DNA of 64,000 nucleotides from positions 1 to 64,000 of the forward strand of contig CADARP010000010.1 in the NCBI GenBank assembly GCA_902790325.1. The letters run 5' to 3'. Positions 25,425 to 34,095 of this stretch are shown piece by piece. A program made the position numbers and the translations under genes. Numbering within the stretch: position 1 is the stretch's first letter; each line of letters starts with the position of its first letter. A model generated the notes under the pieces. It did not search any database, was not told the origin of the DNA, and saw nothing but the letters and a program-made list of their open reading frames with translations. Origin of the DNA: Oscillospiraceae bacterium (GTDB taxonomy: Bacteria > Bacillota > Clostridia > Oscillospirales > Acutalibacteraceae).

Positions 25425-26999
25425 ATGCGTAAAAACAAAGCGGCAGATACCTCAACGTATTCCAAAGGAGAGCTGGCAGGCTTTCTGGTCGGACTTGCCG
25501 GACAAAACATCATCTACAATATCATTGCCACGGGACTGACTTTCTATTTTCAAAGCGTGATCTTCATCCCGGCGATTGCCTGCTCGATCATTTTTGCGGT
25601 TGCGAGAGTCTGGGACGCGATCAACGATCCGATGATGGGTTCGATCGTCGACAAGACCCGCACGAAGTGGGGCAAATGCAAACCGTACCTGATGTTCGTT
25701 CCGCCCGTGATCCTGGTGACGACGATCCTGCCGTTTGTCAACGGACTGTACGCATGGCCCGATCCGAACGGAACCGGCTCGATCCTTGCGCCGCTCGGAA
25801 CAAGAGTGCTTATCGTCGGCTGGGCAGCGATCTCCTATATTCTCTGGGGCATGACGTATACCATCGGCGACATTCCGCTGTGGGGCGTGACAAGTCTGAT
25901 GACCGAGAACCAGAACGACCGCGCCAAAGCGCTGTCTCTTGCGCGTATCTGCGCCTCGTTCGGTGTGATCGGCATGGCATTCACATTCATCGCGCCTGCT
26001 TTCCAGGGCATTTTCCTCGCAAAGGGCATGGATAACGCGCATTCGCTGCGTGCCGCATATATCCTGACGGCGGTCATTCTGACTGTGATCTCCACAATCC
26101 TGTTTGAAGTTGCGGGCATTACGGTGCACGAGCGCGTTACGCAGTCGAATGAGTCGCACACGATGAAGGAGAACTTCCAGACCATGTGGCGCTGCCGTCC
26201 GTTCCGCCAACTGCTGATCTCCGGCGTGCTGCGCAGTCCCATCCAACTTCTGTCGCTCGTCGCCATGACGCTGGTCATGTATTATTTCTTCAACAACGAT
26301 CTGGGCGGAACGCTGATGACCGAAAACGGCGTCAACTTCTCCATGATTATCAAAGTCGTGATCCTGTTTGTCGGCATTATGGGCGGCATGCTTGTCTCGT
26401 CCGGCGTGACGCCGAGCCTGACCCGCAAATTTGAAAAGAAAAAGCTGTACAACATGTACTCGCTGTGCGGCGCCATTCCGTTCGCGCTTGTCTTTGTGAT
26501 CTATAAACTCGCGCACGGCAATCTGCTCGGCTGGCCGATGACGATCCTCATCAGCCTCATCTTCTTTGTCGCCTCCTGGGCACAGGGCGGTCTGAACGTA
26601 CTGCAATCGGTCATGATCGCGGACTGTGTGGACTATGAAGAATACAACAACGGCATCCGTCCCGACGGCGTCTTCTTCGCCGGACAGTCCTTCATCACCA
26701 AGCTGTCTGCCGGCATCGCGTCGCTGATCTCCGGCGCGGTCTATGCGATCGTCGGATTCTCCGGCGAGAACGTTGCTGTGCTCAACGACGATCTGATCAA
26801 AGGTGCGGATTTCACGACCTATCTGGGCGGCAAATACGCGGCCGCAATGTTCTTCCTCGTGTCGATCCCGCCCGCAATCGGTATGATCCTGTCCGCTATG
26901 CCGACGCTCAAGTACGCGATGTCGGACGCGGAACACAACCGTATGTTGGACGTGCTGCATCAGCGCCGCCACAGCGGCAAGTCGGACGAAAAAGTTTAA
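25425..26999 (+). CDS. MFS sugar:cation symporter (GPH family)
   Basis: A polytopic transporter of about 524 residues with twelve predicted helices. GPH/MelB-family marks: NDPMMGSIVDKTRTKWGKCKPY in the loop after helix 2, MTYTIGDIPLWGVTSLMT in helix 4, and RPDGVFFAGQSFITKLSAGI near helix 11. Members import oligosaccharides, glycosides or uronates with Na+ or H+. Its partner operon is divergent, so the substrate probably feeds the propeller/lyase pathway. ATG codons at 25419 and 25425 are in frame; AAGGA spacing favours 25425. Confidence 0.9.
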   Translation: MRKNKAADTSTYSKGELAGFLVGLAGQNIIYNIIATGLTFYFQSVIFIPAIACSIIFAVARVWDAINDPMMGSIVDKTRTKWGKCKPYLMFVPPVILVTTILPFVNGLYAWPDPNGTGSILAPLGTRVLIVGWAAISYILWGMTYTIGDIPLWGVTSLMTENQNDRAKALSLARICASFGVIGMAFTFIAPAFQGIFLAKGMDNAHSLRAAYILTAVILTVISTILFEVAGITVHERVTQSNESHTMKENFQTMWRCRPFRQLLISGVLRSPIQLLSLVAMTLVMYYFFNNDLGGTLMTENGVNFSMIIKVVILFVGIMGGMLVSSGVTPSLTRKFEKKKLYNMYSLCGAIPFALVFVIYKLAHGNLLGWPMTILISLIFFVASWAQGGLNVLQSVMIADCVDYEEYNNGIRPDGVFFAGQSFITKLSAGIASLISGAVYAIVGFSGENVAVLNDDLIKGADFTTYLGGKYAAAMFFLVSIPPAIGMILSAMPTLKYAMSDAEHNRMLDVLHQRRHSGKSDEKV

Positions 27000-27017
27000 A
27001 ATTGCGGCAAGTCAATA

Positions 27018-27046
27018 TTGCTTTTTAACATAATTCATTGTATAAT
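27018..27046 (+). promoter_or_regulatory. Sigma-A promoter of xpt
   Basis: -35 TTGCTT (27018-27023), 17-base spacer, -10 TATAAT (27041-27046). Only about 30 bases separate it from the start codon, too short for a purine riboswitch. Confidence 0.72.
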
Positions 27047-27077
27047 GATGTCAGATTTCGCCGAAGGGGTGGTGGAT

Positions 27078-27653
27078 TTGCAGCTTTTGGAAGAACGCAT
27101 CCGCAAGGACGGCAAGGTCTTTCCGGGCAATATCCTCAAGGTGGACAGTTTTCTCAATCATCAGATCGACGTGCGCCTTCTGGAACAAATCGGCGAAGAG
27201 TTTTATCGTCTTTTCTCGGCGGACAGGATCGACAAGATCCTGACGATCGAAGCGTCCGGCATCGGTATTGCGTGCATTGCGGCGCAAAAGTTCGGCGTTC
27301 CGGTCGTTTTCGCCAAGAAAACGCAGACCAAAAACATTGCTTCGGACGTCTACACCGCGCGTGTGGAATCATTCACACACGGCAAGGTGTATGACGTGAT
27401 CGTATCCAAAGAGTTCCTTCACGCGGGCGAACGGATTCTCATCATCGACGATTTTCTTGCGAAAGGACAAGCCCTCTTGGGATTGATCCGTCTCGTGCGT
27501 TCCGCCGGGGCAGAACCGGTCGGCGCCGGTATCGTGATCGAAAAAGGGTTCCAGGAAGGCGGAAAGCTGGTGCGGGAGACAGGCGTCCGTCTCGAGTCGC
27601 TTGCGATTGTCGAATCCATGGGCGACGACGGTTCCATCATCTTCCGCGATTGA
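27078..27653 (+). CDS. xpt: Xanthine phosphoribosyltransferase
   Basis: Converts xanthine and PRPP to XMP. With a TTG start at 27078 the protein has 191 residues, close to the 194 of B. subtilis Xpt. AAGGGG lies eight bases upstream. KVDSFLNHQIDVRLL and the PRPP-binding motif ILIIDDFLAKGQALLGL are diagnostic, as is the conserved VFAKKTQ. It precedes a nucleoside ABC importer, forming a purine salvage unit. Confidence 0.93.
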   Translation: MQLLEERIRKDGKVFPGNILKVDSFLNHQIDVRLLEQIGEEFYRLFSADRIDKILTIEASGIGIACIAAQKFGVPVVFAKKTQTKNIASDVYTARVESFTHGKVYDVIVSKEFLHAGERILIIDDFLAKGQALLGLIRLVRSAGAEPVGAGIVIEKGFQEGGKLVRETGVRLESLAIVESMGDDGSIIFRD

Positions 27654-27696
27654 TTTGGGGCAACAATAATTGCTATATAAATAAGGAGGAAAAAAC

Positions 27697-28965
27697 ATGA
27701 AAAAGATTCTCGCAATTCTCTTGGCAGCAGCGCTTGTGCTCAGCTTTGCGGCCTGCGGCAGCAAGGAGCCCAAGGACAACGGCGGCGATGCGGCAAAAAG
27801 CATCAAAGTCGGCGCGATTCTCGTCGGCGACGAAACCGAGGGCTACACGCTGGCGCACATGAACGGCATGGAAGGCGCAGTGGAAGCGCTCAAAGAGGAC
27901 GGCTACAACGTCACGCTCGAGTACAAGAAGAAGGTTCCTGAGGATACCTCCGTCGAGACCAACGCAAACAATCTGATCGCCGGCGGCTGCGATATCATCA
28001 TCACCAATTCCTACGGCCATCAGTTCAACTTCGGCAGCGTGATCGAGCAGAACCCCGACGTCACGTTCGTCGCGATGACGGGCGACCTGGCCGCAGGTTC
28101 CAACCTGCCCAACTACTTCAATGCGTTCACCAAGGTTTTCGAGTCCAGATACGTCTCCGGCGTCGTGGCCGGCATGAAGCTGAAGTCTCTGCTGGATTCC
28201 GGCGAATTGAACGCCAAAGATTATCCCAACAGCTACGAAGGCGAAAATATTAAGATCGGATATGTCGGCGCGTTCAACTATGCCGAAGTGGTTTCCGGCT
28301 ATACCGCGTTCTATCTCGGTCTCAAGAGCATCGTTCCGAACATTGTTATGACGGTCAAATATACCAACTCCTGGTTCAGTGAAGAGAGAGAAGCCGCTGT
28401 CGGCGAATTCCTGATGAATCAAGGCTGCGTTATCATCGGCCAGCATGCGGACTCCACCGGCGCTCCCGCCGCGGTGCAGAAGGCGCATACGGCAGGCACG
28501 AACACGATGTGCTACTCTGTCGGCTATAACGTCGATATGCTGGACGTTGCGCCGGACGTCGTGCTGACATCCGCTTCCAACAACTGGGAAGTGTACTACG
28601 AGACACTGTTCCGTGCGGTGCTTGAGGGCAAGCCCGTCCCGCAGGATTGGGCGGAAGGCTATTCCGAAGACGCCGTGTATATCACCGATCTCGGCAGCGC
28701 CTGTGCCGACGGCACCGATGCGGCTGTGGAAGAAACGATCGCCGGTATCAAGGACGGCTCCATCAAAGTGTTCGACTGCTCCACCTTCACGGTCGGCGGC
28801 AAGAACCTCACTTCCTACACCAATGCTTACGGCATGAACGATGCGGAAACCATCACGAACGAGAACGGCGTGTATTTCTTTGACGAATCCACGCTTCGCG
28901 CTGCGCCGTACTTCGATATCCGCATCGACGGCATCAATGAGATCGCGTCCGATTACGCGGAATAA
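27697..28965 (+). CDS. BMP-family nucleoside-binding lipoprotein of an ABC importer
   Basis: 422 residues. Lipoprotein signal with lipobox LSFAAC (Cys20). The substrate-binding fold of the basic membrane protein/PnrA family is evident: IKVGAILVGDETEGYTLAHMNGMEGA at the start, CDIIITNSYGHQFNFG, and GYVGAFNYAEVVSGYTAFYLGLKS. Family members bind purine nucleosides. AAGGAGG precedes the ATG. A strong hairpin follows the gene before the ATPase, which would keep the binding protein in excess. Confidence 0.92.
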   Translation: MKKILAILLAAALVLSFAACGSKEPKDNGGDAAKSIKVGAILVGDETEGYTLAHMNGMEGAVEALKEDGYNVTLEYKKKVPEDTSVETNANNLIAGGCDIIITNSYGHQFNFGSVIEQNPDVTFVAMTGDLAAGSNLPNYFNAFTKVFESRYVSGVVAGMKLKSLLDSGELNAKDYPNSYEGENIKIGYVGAFNYAEVVSGYTAFYLGLKSIVPNIVMTVKYTNSWFSEEREAAVGEFLMNQGCVIIGQHADSTGAPAAVQKAHTAGTNTMCYSVGYNVDMLDVAPDVVLTSASNNWEVYYETLFRAVLEGKPVPQDWAEGYSEDAVYITDLGSACADGTDAAVEETIAGIKDGSIKVFDCSTFTVGGKNLTSYTNAYGMNDAETITNENGVYFFDESTLRAAPYFDIRIDGINEIASDYAE

Positions 28966-28981
28966 AACAGGACATTCACGG

Positions 28982-29014
28982 AAGGGAAGCCTTCAAAGGC
29001 TTCCCTTTCTTTCC
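28982..29014 (+). terminator. Intra-operon terminator/attenuator after the binding protein
   Basis: A perfect stem of up to 12 bases (AAGGGAAGCCTT with AAGGCTTCCCTT) is followed by TCTTTCC. The downstream transporter genes have no obvious promoter of their own, so partial readthrough is likely. Confidence 0.7.
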
Positions 29015-29089
29015 TATTTCAACTGCAATCTCTCGGAAAGGAGCGGTACGATCCGACGGATCTGATCGGGTCGACCCGCAGTAGGTTTT

Positions 29090-30640
29090 ATGGAGCAAAC
29101 AAAACCGGTTGCCATTGAATTGCGCAACGTATCCAAAACATTCGGTTCGATCAAAGCCAACAAGAATGTCAATCTGTCTGTCTACCGCGGCGAGATCCTT
29201 TCGCTGCTCGGCGAGAACGGCAGCGGCAAAACGACGCTGATGAACATGCTGTCCGGTATCTATTACCCGGATACAGGCGAAATATACATCGACGGAAAAG
29301 CGGTGTCTATCCGCTCGCCGAAAGACGCGTTCGACCACGGGATCGGTATGATCCATCAGCATTTCAAGCTTGTGGAACTGTTCAGCGCCGTTGAAAACGT
29401 CGCGCTCGCCATGGATGCGAAGGAAAAATACAATCTTAAAGCCGTCGCTGCCAAGATGCAGGAGATCTGCGAGCGCTACGGATTCGATCTCGATGTGAAC
29501 CAGAAGGTTTACGATATGACAGTCTCGCAGAAGCAGACGCTGGAGATCGTCAAGGTCCTGTACCGCGGCGCCGAGTTTTTGATTCTCGACGAGCCGACCG
29601 CCGTGCTGACGCCGCAGGAAGCAGAGAAACTGTTTCAGGTCATCCGCAACATGCGCGCGGACGGCAAGTCTGTCATAATCATCACGCACAAGCTGCACGA
29701 GGTGCTGTCGATTTCCGACCGCGTAGCGATCCTGCGCAAGGGCGAATATATCGGCACCGTTGAAACAAAGGACGCGACGGAGCTTTCCCTGACGGAAATG
29801 ATGGTCGGGCAAAAGGTCGAGCTCAACATCGACCGCCCGATGCCGGTCAATCCCGAACCGCGCATGGTCATCCGGGGTCTGACGTGCAAAAATGCGGAAG
29901 GCGTGACCGTGCTGGACAACGTTTCGTTCACGGTCAACAGCGGCGAAATCCTCGGCATCGCGGGCATCTCCGGCTGCGGGCAGAAAGAACTGCTTGAAGC
30001 GATCGCCGGACTGCAGAGTGTGGAACCCGGCGGAAGCATCCTCTACTATACGCCGGAAAACAAAAAGACGACGGAGCTCGTCGGCAAATCGCCGCGCAAA
30101 ATACGCGACCTCGGCGTTGCGCTTTCTTTTGTTCCGGAGGATCGACTGGGCATGGGATTGGTCGGTACCATGGGCATGACGGAAAATATGATGCTGCGGT
30201 ACTATAACGAAGGCAGTTCGATTTTTACCGATAAGAAAAAACCGCGCAATCTCGCGCTGCGCATCAAGGATGAACTGGAGGTCGTCACGCCGGGCGTCGA
30301 TACGCCGGTGCGCGCATTGTCCGGCGGAAATGTGCAAAAAGTGCTTGTCGGCCGTGAAATCGCCGCCTCCCCGACCGTTCTGATGACAGCGTATGCTGTT
30401 CGCGGACTGGATATCAACACGTCTTATACGATCTATCGTCTGCTCAACGAGCAGAAACAGGCCGGCGTCGCCGTGATCTATGTCGGTGAAGATCTGGATG
30501 TGCTGCTGGAAATTTCAGACCGCATCCTCGTTCTGTGCGCAGGCAAGATGAACGGGATCGTGGACGCGCGCACGACGACCAAATCCGAGGTCGGATTGTT
30601 GATGACCAATTTAAACAAGGAGGCGCAGCAGCATGAGTGA
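29090..30640 (+). CDS. nupO: Nucleoside ABC importer ATPase (two ATPase domains, NupO/YufO type)
   Basis: 516 residues with two fused nucleotide-binding domains. Domain 1 (about 8-230) has Walker A GENGSGKTT and Walker B LILDEPTAVLT, with MTVSQKQTLEIVKVL in place of a classical signature. Domain 2 (about 260-505) is degenerate: GISGCGQKELL instead of Walker A, and LMTAYAVRGLD where AxPTRGLD is usual, although LSGGNVQK is intact. This asymmetry is normal in the sugar/nucleoside class. Weak ribosome binding site. Overlaps the next permease gene by eight bases. Confidence 0.92.
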   Translation: MEQTKPVAIELRNVSKTFGSIKANKNVNLSVYRGEILSLLGENGSGKTTLMNMLSGIYYPDTGEIYIDGKAVSIRSPKDAFDHGIGMIHQHFKLVELFSAVENVALAMDAKEKYNLKAVAAKMQEICERYGFDLDVNQKVYDMTVSQKQTLEIVKVLYRGAEFLILDEPTAVLTPQEAEKLFQVIRNMRADGKSVIIITHKLHEVLSISDRVAILRKGEYIGTVETKDATELSLTEMMVGQKVELNIDRPMPVNPEPRMVIRGLTCKNAEGVTVLDNVSFTVNSGEILGIAGISGCGQKELLEAIAGLQSVEPGGSILYYTPENKKTTELVGKSPRKIRDLGVALSFVPEDRLGMGLVGTMGMTENMMLRYYNEGSSIFTDKKKPRNLALRIKDELEVVTPGVDTPVRALSGGNVQKVLVGREIAASPTVLMTAYAVRGLDINTSYTIYRLLNEQKQAGVAVIYVGEDLDVLLEISDRILVLCAGKMNGIVDARTTTKSEVGLLMTNLNKEAQQHE

Positions 30641-31808
30641 TTCTAATAAGCACGCGGCCAAAGAACCGTTTGTGCGCATTGCGAAAAACGGATTGCCCTC
30701 TGCCAAACGCGCCATCGGCGTGCGTGCGGCATCCCTGCTTGCAGCCTTGATTCTTTGCAGCATCTATATTTTGATCGTCGGGCGCGGCGAAGTGTCGCTC
30801 GGCAATGCTTTTTCGCAGATGTGGAACGGTACGTTCGGCATCCCCGGAAACGTGCGCAGCATGCGCATCATGATGTGGGACACTGCGGTTTACGCAGCGA
30901 AACTGCTGTGCGTGGCCGTTGCGCTCGCGCCGGCGTTCAAGATGAAGTTCTGGAATATCGGCGCCGAAGGACAGATCGTCATGGGCGGTCTTGCAACCGC
31001 GATCATTATGCACGATTTCGGCAGTCTCCCGAAGCCGCTGATGCTGATCCTGATGATCGTTGTGTGCGTGATCTGCGGCGCGGTCTGGGGCGTGATCCCG
31101 GCTGTGTTCAAAGCATATTGGGGCACAAACGAGACGCTGTTTACGCTGATGATGAACTACGTCGCCATGAAGATCATGGACTATTTCTACAACATGTGGA
31201 AAGGAAAACTCTCTGCTCTGCCGACATTCCCGAAAGAGACTTGGCTCCCCTCTCTGTTCGATCACAGCTACGGTTGGAATATCGTGATCTTTGTCGTTCT
31301 GGCGATTCTCATGTTCTTCTACCTCAAGAAAACAAAGCAGGGCTATGAGATCGCCGTCGTCGGCGATTCGGCCAATACAGCCAGGTATGCCGGCATCAAC
31401 GTGCGCAGAGTGATCATCCGCACCATGGCGATCTCCGGTGCGATCTGCGGCCTTTGCGGCGGTCTGACCGTTGCGGCGCAAAACCATTCGATCGCCTATT
31501 CCGCCGAAGCTGTCCACACGGTGACGAGCGGTTACGGGTTTACGGCGATCATCGTGGCGTGGCTCGCTAACTTCAACACGCTCGGCATGATCCTGATTTC
31601 TCTGCTGATCCAGTTTCTGGAGAAAGGAACCGGTCAGCTCGGCAACAGCTTCCCGGCTTTCGCTGTCGGCGCGGGCAACGTCATGATCGGCATTGTGCTG
31701 TTCTGTATCATCGGCGGCGCGTTCTTCCTGAACTACCGTCTGGTGTTCCGCAGCAAAAAGCAACCGAAAGAAAAAGTGAAGACGGAGGTGCGTGATACCG
31801 ATGCTTAG
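30633..31808 (+). CDS. nupP: Nucleoside ABC importer permease (NupP/YufP type)
   Basis: A 391-residue membrane permease with about nine to ten helices. The BPD_transp_2 family mark is visible in KFWNIGAEGQIVMGGLAT and in YEIAVVGDSANTARYAGINVRRVIIRTMAISGAICGLCGG. AAGGAGG sits seven to eight bases upstream of the ATG, inside the ATPase gene. It forms the transmembrane pair with the next gene. Confidence 0.93.
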   Translation: MSDSNKHAAKEPFVRIAKNGLPSAKRAIGVRAASLLAALILCSIYILIVGRGEVSLGNAFSQMWNGTFGIPGNVRSMRIMMWDTAVYAAKLLCVAVALAPAFKMKFWNIGAEGQIVMGGLATAIIMHDFGSLPKPLMLILMIVVCVICGAVWGVIPAVFKAYWGTNETLFTLMMNYVAMKIMDYFYNMWKGKLSALPTFPKETWLPSLFDHSYGWNIVIFVVLAILMFFYLKKTKQGYEIAVVGDSANTARYAGINVRRVIIRTMAISGAICGLCGGLTVAAQNHSIAYSAEAVHTVTSGYGFTAIIVAWLANFNTLGMILISLLIQFLEKGTGQLGNSFPAFAVGAGNVMIGIVLFCIIGGAFFLNYRLVFRSKKQPKEKVKTEVRDTDA

Positions 31809-32811
31809 TACAATTCTTTCCTGGATAACGCGCGCCATTTTGTTCGGCGTTGTGATCATGTTCGGCGCAATGGGTGAAACCCTGACCGAAAAATCCGGCA
31901 ACATGAACCTCGGCACGCCCGGTATCATGTGTATCGGCGGCGCTTTCGGATTCGGCTGTACATATCTGTATGAGATGAACACGGACAATCCGAACGCATT
32001 TCTTTCGATTGCGATCGCGCTTGTCTGCTCGTTCGTTGTTTCGGCTTTGGCGGGTGTGCTGTTCTGCCTGCTGACGACAACGCTTCGCGCCAACCAGAAC
32101 GTGACCGGTCTTGCGATGACGATCTTCGGCTCGGGTCTTGCAAAGTTTTTCGGCATGTTTATTATCCCGAGCGGTGTTGTGACCGTCAAGGCAGTATTCG
32201 CAAACAAGCTGTTTACCAAAAGGATCCCCGTTGAGCTCGGTTCCGGCAAAGTCGCAACGGTAATCGAGGAAGTGTTCTTCGGTCACGGATTCATGCTGTA
32301 TGTCGCAATCGTGATTGCTGTTGCGATGTCCGTGTTTCTCAAGAGAACGCGTGCCGGTCTGAATCTGCGCGCTGTCGGCGAAAACCCGGCAACCGCAGAC
32401 GCGGCGGGCATCAACGTCAACAAGTACAAGTATCTTGCCACCTCGGTCGGCGCAGGCATTGCCGGTCTCGGCGGCGCATACTACATTCTCGACTACAACT
32501 ACGGCGGATGGTCTACCGGCGCTGCCGGCGGCATTCAGGCGCTCGGCTGGCTTGCAGTCGCGTTGGTCATTTTTGCGATCTGGCGCCCGCTGAATCTGAT
32601 CTGGGGCTCCTTCCTGTTCGGCCTGTGCTACTGGCTGTACAACTACATCGGCGTGTTCGGCGTGCGCATGACGAGTGCGCAGAGCGCGCTGCTGGAAGCG
32701 ATCCCGTATCTTGTAACGATCCTCGTGCTGATTATATCCAGCATCCACAAGAAGCGCGAGAACCAGCCTCCCGCGGCGCTCGGACTCGCCTATTTCCGCG
32801 AGGAACGCTGA
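31801..32811 (+). CDS. nupQ: Nucleoside ABC importer permease (NupQ/YufQ type)
   Basis: A 336-residue second permease. GETLTEKSGNMNLGTPGIMCIGG near the N-terminus and LNLRAVGENPATADAAGINVNKYKYLAT in the middle are characteristic of the NupQ half. GGAGGTG lies ten bases before the ATG at 31801; the GTG at 31792 is too close to it. Overlaps the NupP gene by eight bases. A terminator follows. Confidence 0.93.
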   Translation: MLSTILSWITRAILFGVVIMFGAMGETLTEKSGNMNLGTPGIMCIGGAFGFGCTYLYEMNTDNPNAFLSIAIALVCSFVVSALAGVLFCLLTTTLRANQNVTGLAMTIFGSGLAKFFGMFIIPSGVVTVKAVFANKLFTKRIPVELGSGKVATVIEEVFFGHGFMLYVAIVIAVAMSVFLKRTRAGLNLRAVGENPATADAAGINVNKYKYLATSVGAGIAGLGGAYYILDYNYGGWSTGAAGGIQALGWLAVALVIFAIWRPLNLIWGSFLFGLCYWLYNYIGVFGVRMTSAQSALLEAIPYLVTILVLIISSIHKKRENQPPAALGLAYFREER

Positions 32812-32826
32812 AGCCGAATTGCAATG

Positions 32827-32878
32827 AGCCCGATAGAAAAGGCGCAAAAACGTCTGCTCTGTCGGGCTTATTTTTTAA
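32827..32878 (+). terminator. Terminator after the nucleoside importer operon
   Basis: A 7-base core stem (AGCCCGA with TCGGGCT) with a long, partly paired loop is followed by TATTTTTTAAAA. Confidence 0.65.
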
Positions 32879-32909
32879 AAGACCGTTCATCCTCTTTCCC
32901 GTGCGGATA

Positions 32910-32938
32910 TAGACAATTGCGGGAATGTGTGGTATGAT
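32910..32938 (+). promoter_or_regulatory. Sigma-A promoter of the pyruvyl transferase gene
   Basis: -35 TAGACA (32910-32915), 17-base spacer, -10 TATGAT (32933-32938). It sits just after the preceding terminator. Confidence 0.6.
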
Positions 32939-32956
32939 TATCGGGAGGTGACAGAT

Positions 32957-34078
32957 ATGAAAGTCGGAATCATCACGGTACATAATGTGATCAATTACGG
33001 TGCTGTATTTCAGGCGTTCGCCTTAAAGGCGTACCTGAAACAGATCTTAGGCCATGACGATACTGTCCATGTCATCAACTATACGCCCGATTCTCTGGAA
33101 AGCCAGAAGAAGATCACCTTTTCCAAAAACATCAAGGCCGATCTGATCGAAGCGGAAAGGCTTCTGATGTGGGAAAAGCTCAAGCGCCGCAGCGAGGCGT
33201 TCGACAGTTTTATCGGACGCAACGACAGTCTGACCGCCGTTTGCAAAACAAAGGGTGAAGCCGCTGAAGCTGTACAGGACTTTGACGTCCTGATTTCGGG
33301 AAGCGACCAGATCTGGAATTTCGACATCACCGGCGGAGACCGCACGTATCTGCTCGATTTTCCCGGTTTTCCTGGCATCAAAATGTCCTATGCATCCAGT
33401 CTCGGAAGCTACCGGTTCCACGAAAACGCAGAGCAGGAGATCGCTTCTGTCCTGAAAACATTCTCTTTCCTCTCCTGCCGCGAAACCGACGGGTGCGCCT
33501 ACATCGGCAATCTGACGGGAAAGCCGTGCTGTCACGTTTGCGACCCTACCCTGCTTCTGGACGCTGACGTCTATGCGGGTCTTTTTGAAAACAGGGTCAG
33601 GGACAAGATCAAACAGCTTGCAAAAAAAGACTTCCTTCTGATCTATAACCTCAACAATTCGGATGAGATCTACCAAACGGCCAAAAGCGTCGCGGACAAG
33701 ATGCAGTTGAAAATCTACCAGATCTTTCCGAGCCTGCGAAAAAACCGTGTTGTGGATCGGATCCTGAACGACATCTCGCCGGAAGAGTTTCTTTTCCTCT
33801 ACACAAAAGCGAAGTTTATCGTGACGAATTCCTTCCATGGCACGTGTTTCTCCATTATAAACCGCAAAGATTTCTACACGGTAAAGCCGACAGGTTCCAA
33901 TAACCGCCTGAGCTCCATGCTGGACGAAATGGGGCTGTCCGACCGGCTGCTTGCTGCGGCGAGCGGTCTCTCTGAATCTCCTGACGCAGTTCCGATAGAT
34001 TATCCGGAAAAAGCGTCCGCAATCGACCGATTCACCGCAGCCTCCAAAGAATACCTGAAAACGGCGCTCAACAGTTAA
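32957..34078 (+). CDS. Polysaccharide pyruvyl transferase family protein
   Basis: 373 residues. The N-terminus KVGIITVHNVINYGAVFQAFALKAYL and the downstream SGSDQIWNFDITGG, LLIYNLNNSDE and FIVTNSFHGTCFSIINRKDFY blocks are typical of PF04230 (CsaB/WcaK-like). The family transfers pyruvate from PEP to sugar hydroxyls, making ketals on exopolysaccharides or secondary wall polymers. GGAGGTGA precedes the ATG at 32957. Its partner downstream is an iron-sulfur protein; this pair recurs in Clostridia and Bacteroides polysaccharide clusters. Confidence 0.88.
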   Translation: MKVGIITVHNVINYGAVFQAFALKAYLKQILGHDDTVHVINYTPDSLESQKKITFSKNIKADLIEAERLLMWEKLKRRSEAFDSFIGRNDSLTAVCKTKGEAAEAVQDFDVLISGSDQIWNFDITGGDRTYLLDFPGFPGIKMSYASSLGSYRFHENAEQEIASVLKTFSFLSCRETDGCAYIGNLTGKPCCHVCDPTLLLDADVYAGLFENRVRDKIKQLAKKDFLLIYNLNNSDEIYQTAKSVADKMQLKIYQIFPSLRKNRVVDRILNDISPEEFLFLYTKAKFIVTNSFHGTCFSIINRKDFYTVKPTGSNNRLSSMLDEMGLSDRLLAAASGLSESPDAVPIDYPEKASAIDRFTAASKEYLKTALNS

Positions 34079-34095
34079 AAAAGGAGTTGTATCCC

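Noticed and set aside
32917-32938. TTGCGG paired with TATGAT as the promoter of the pyruvyl transferase gene
   Set aside because: The spacer would be only ten bases; TAGACA at 17 bases is better.
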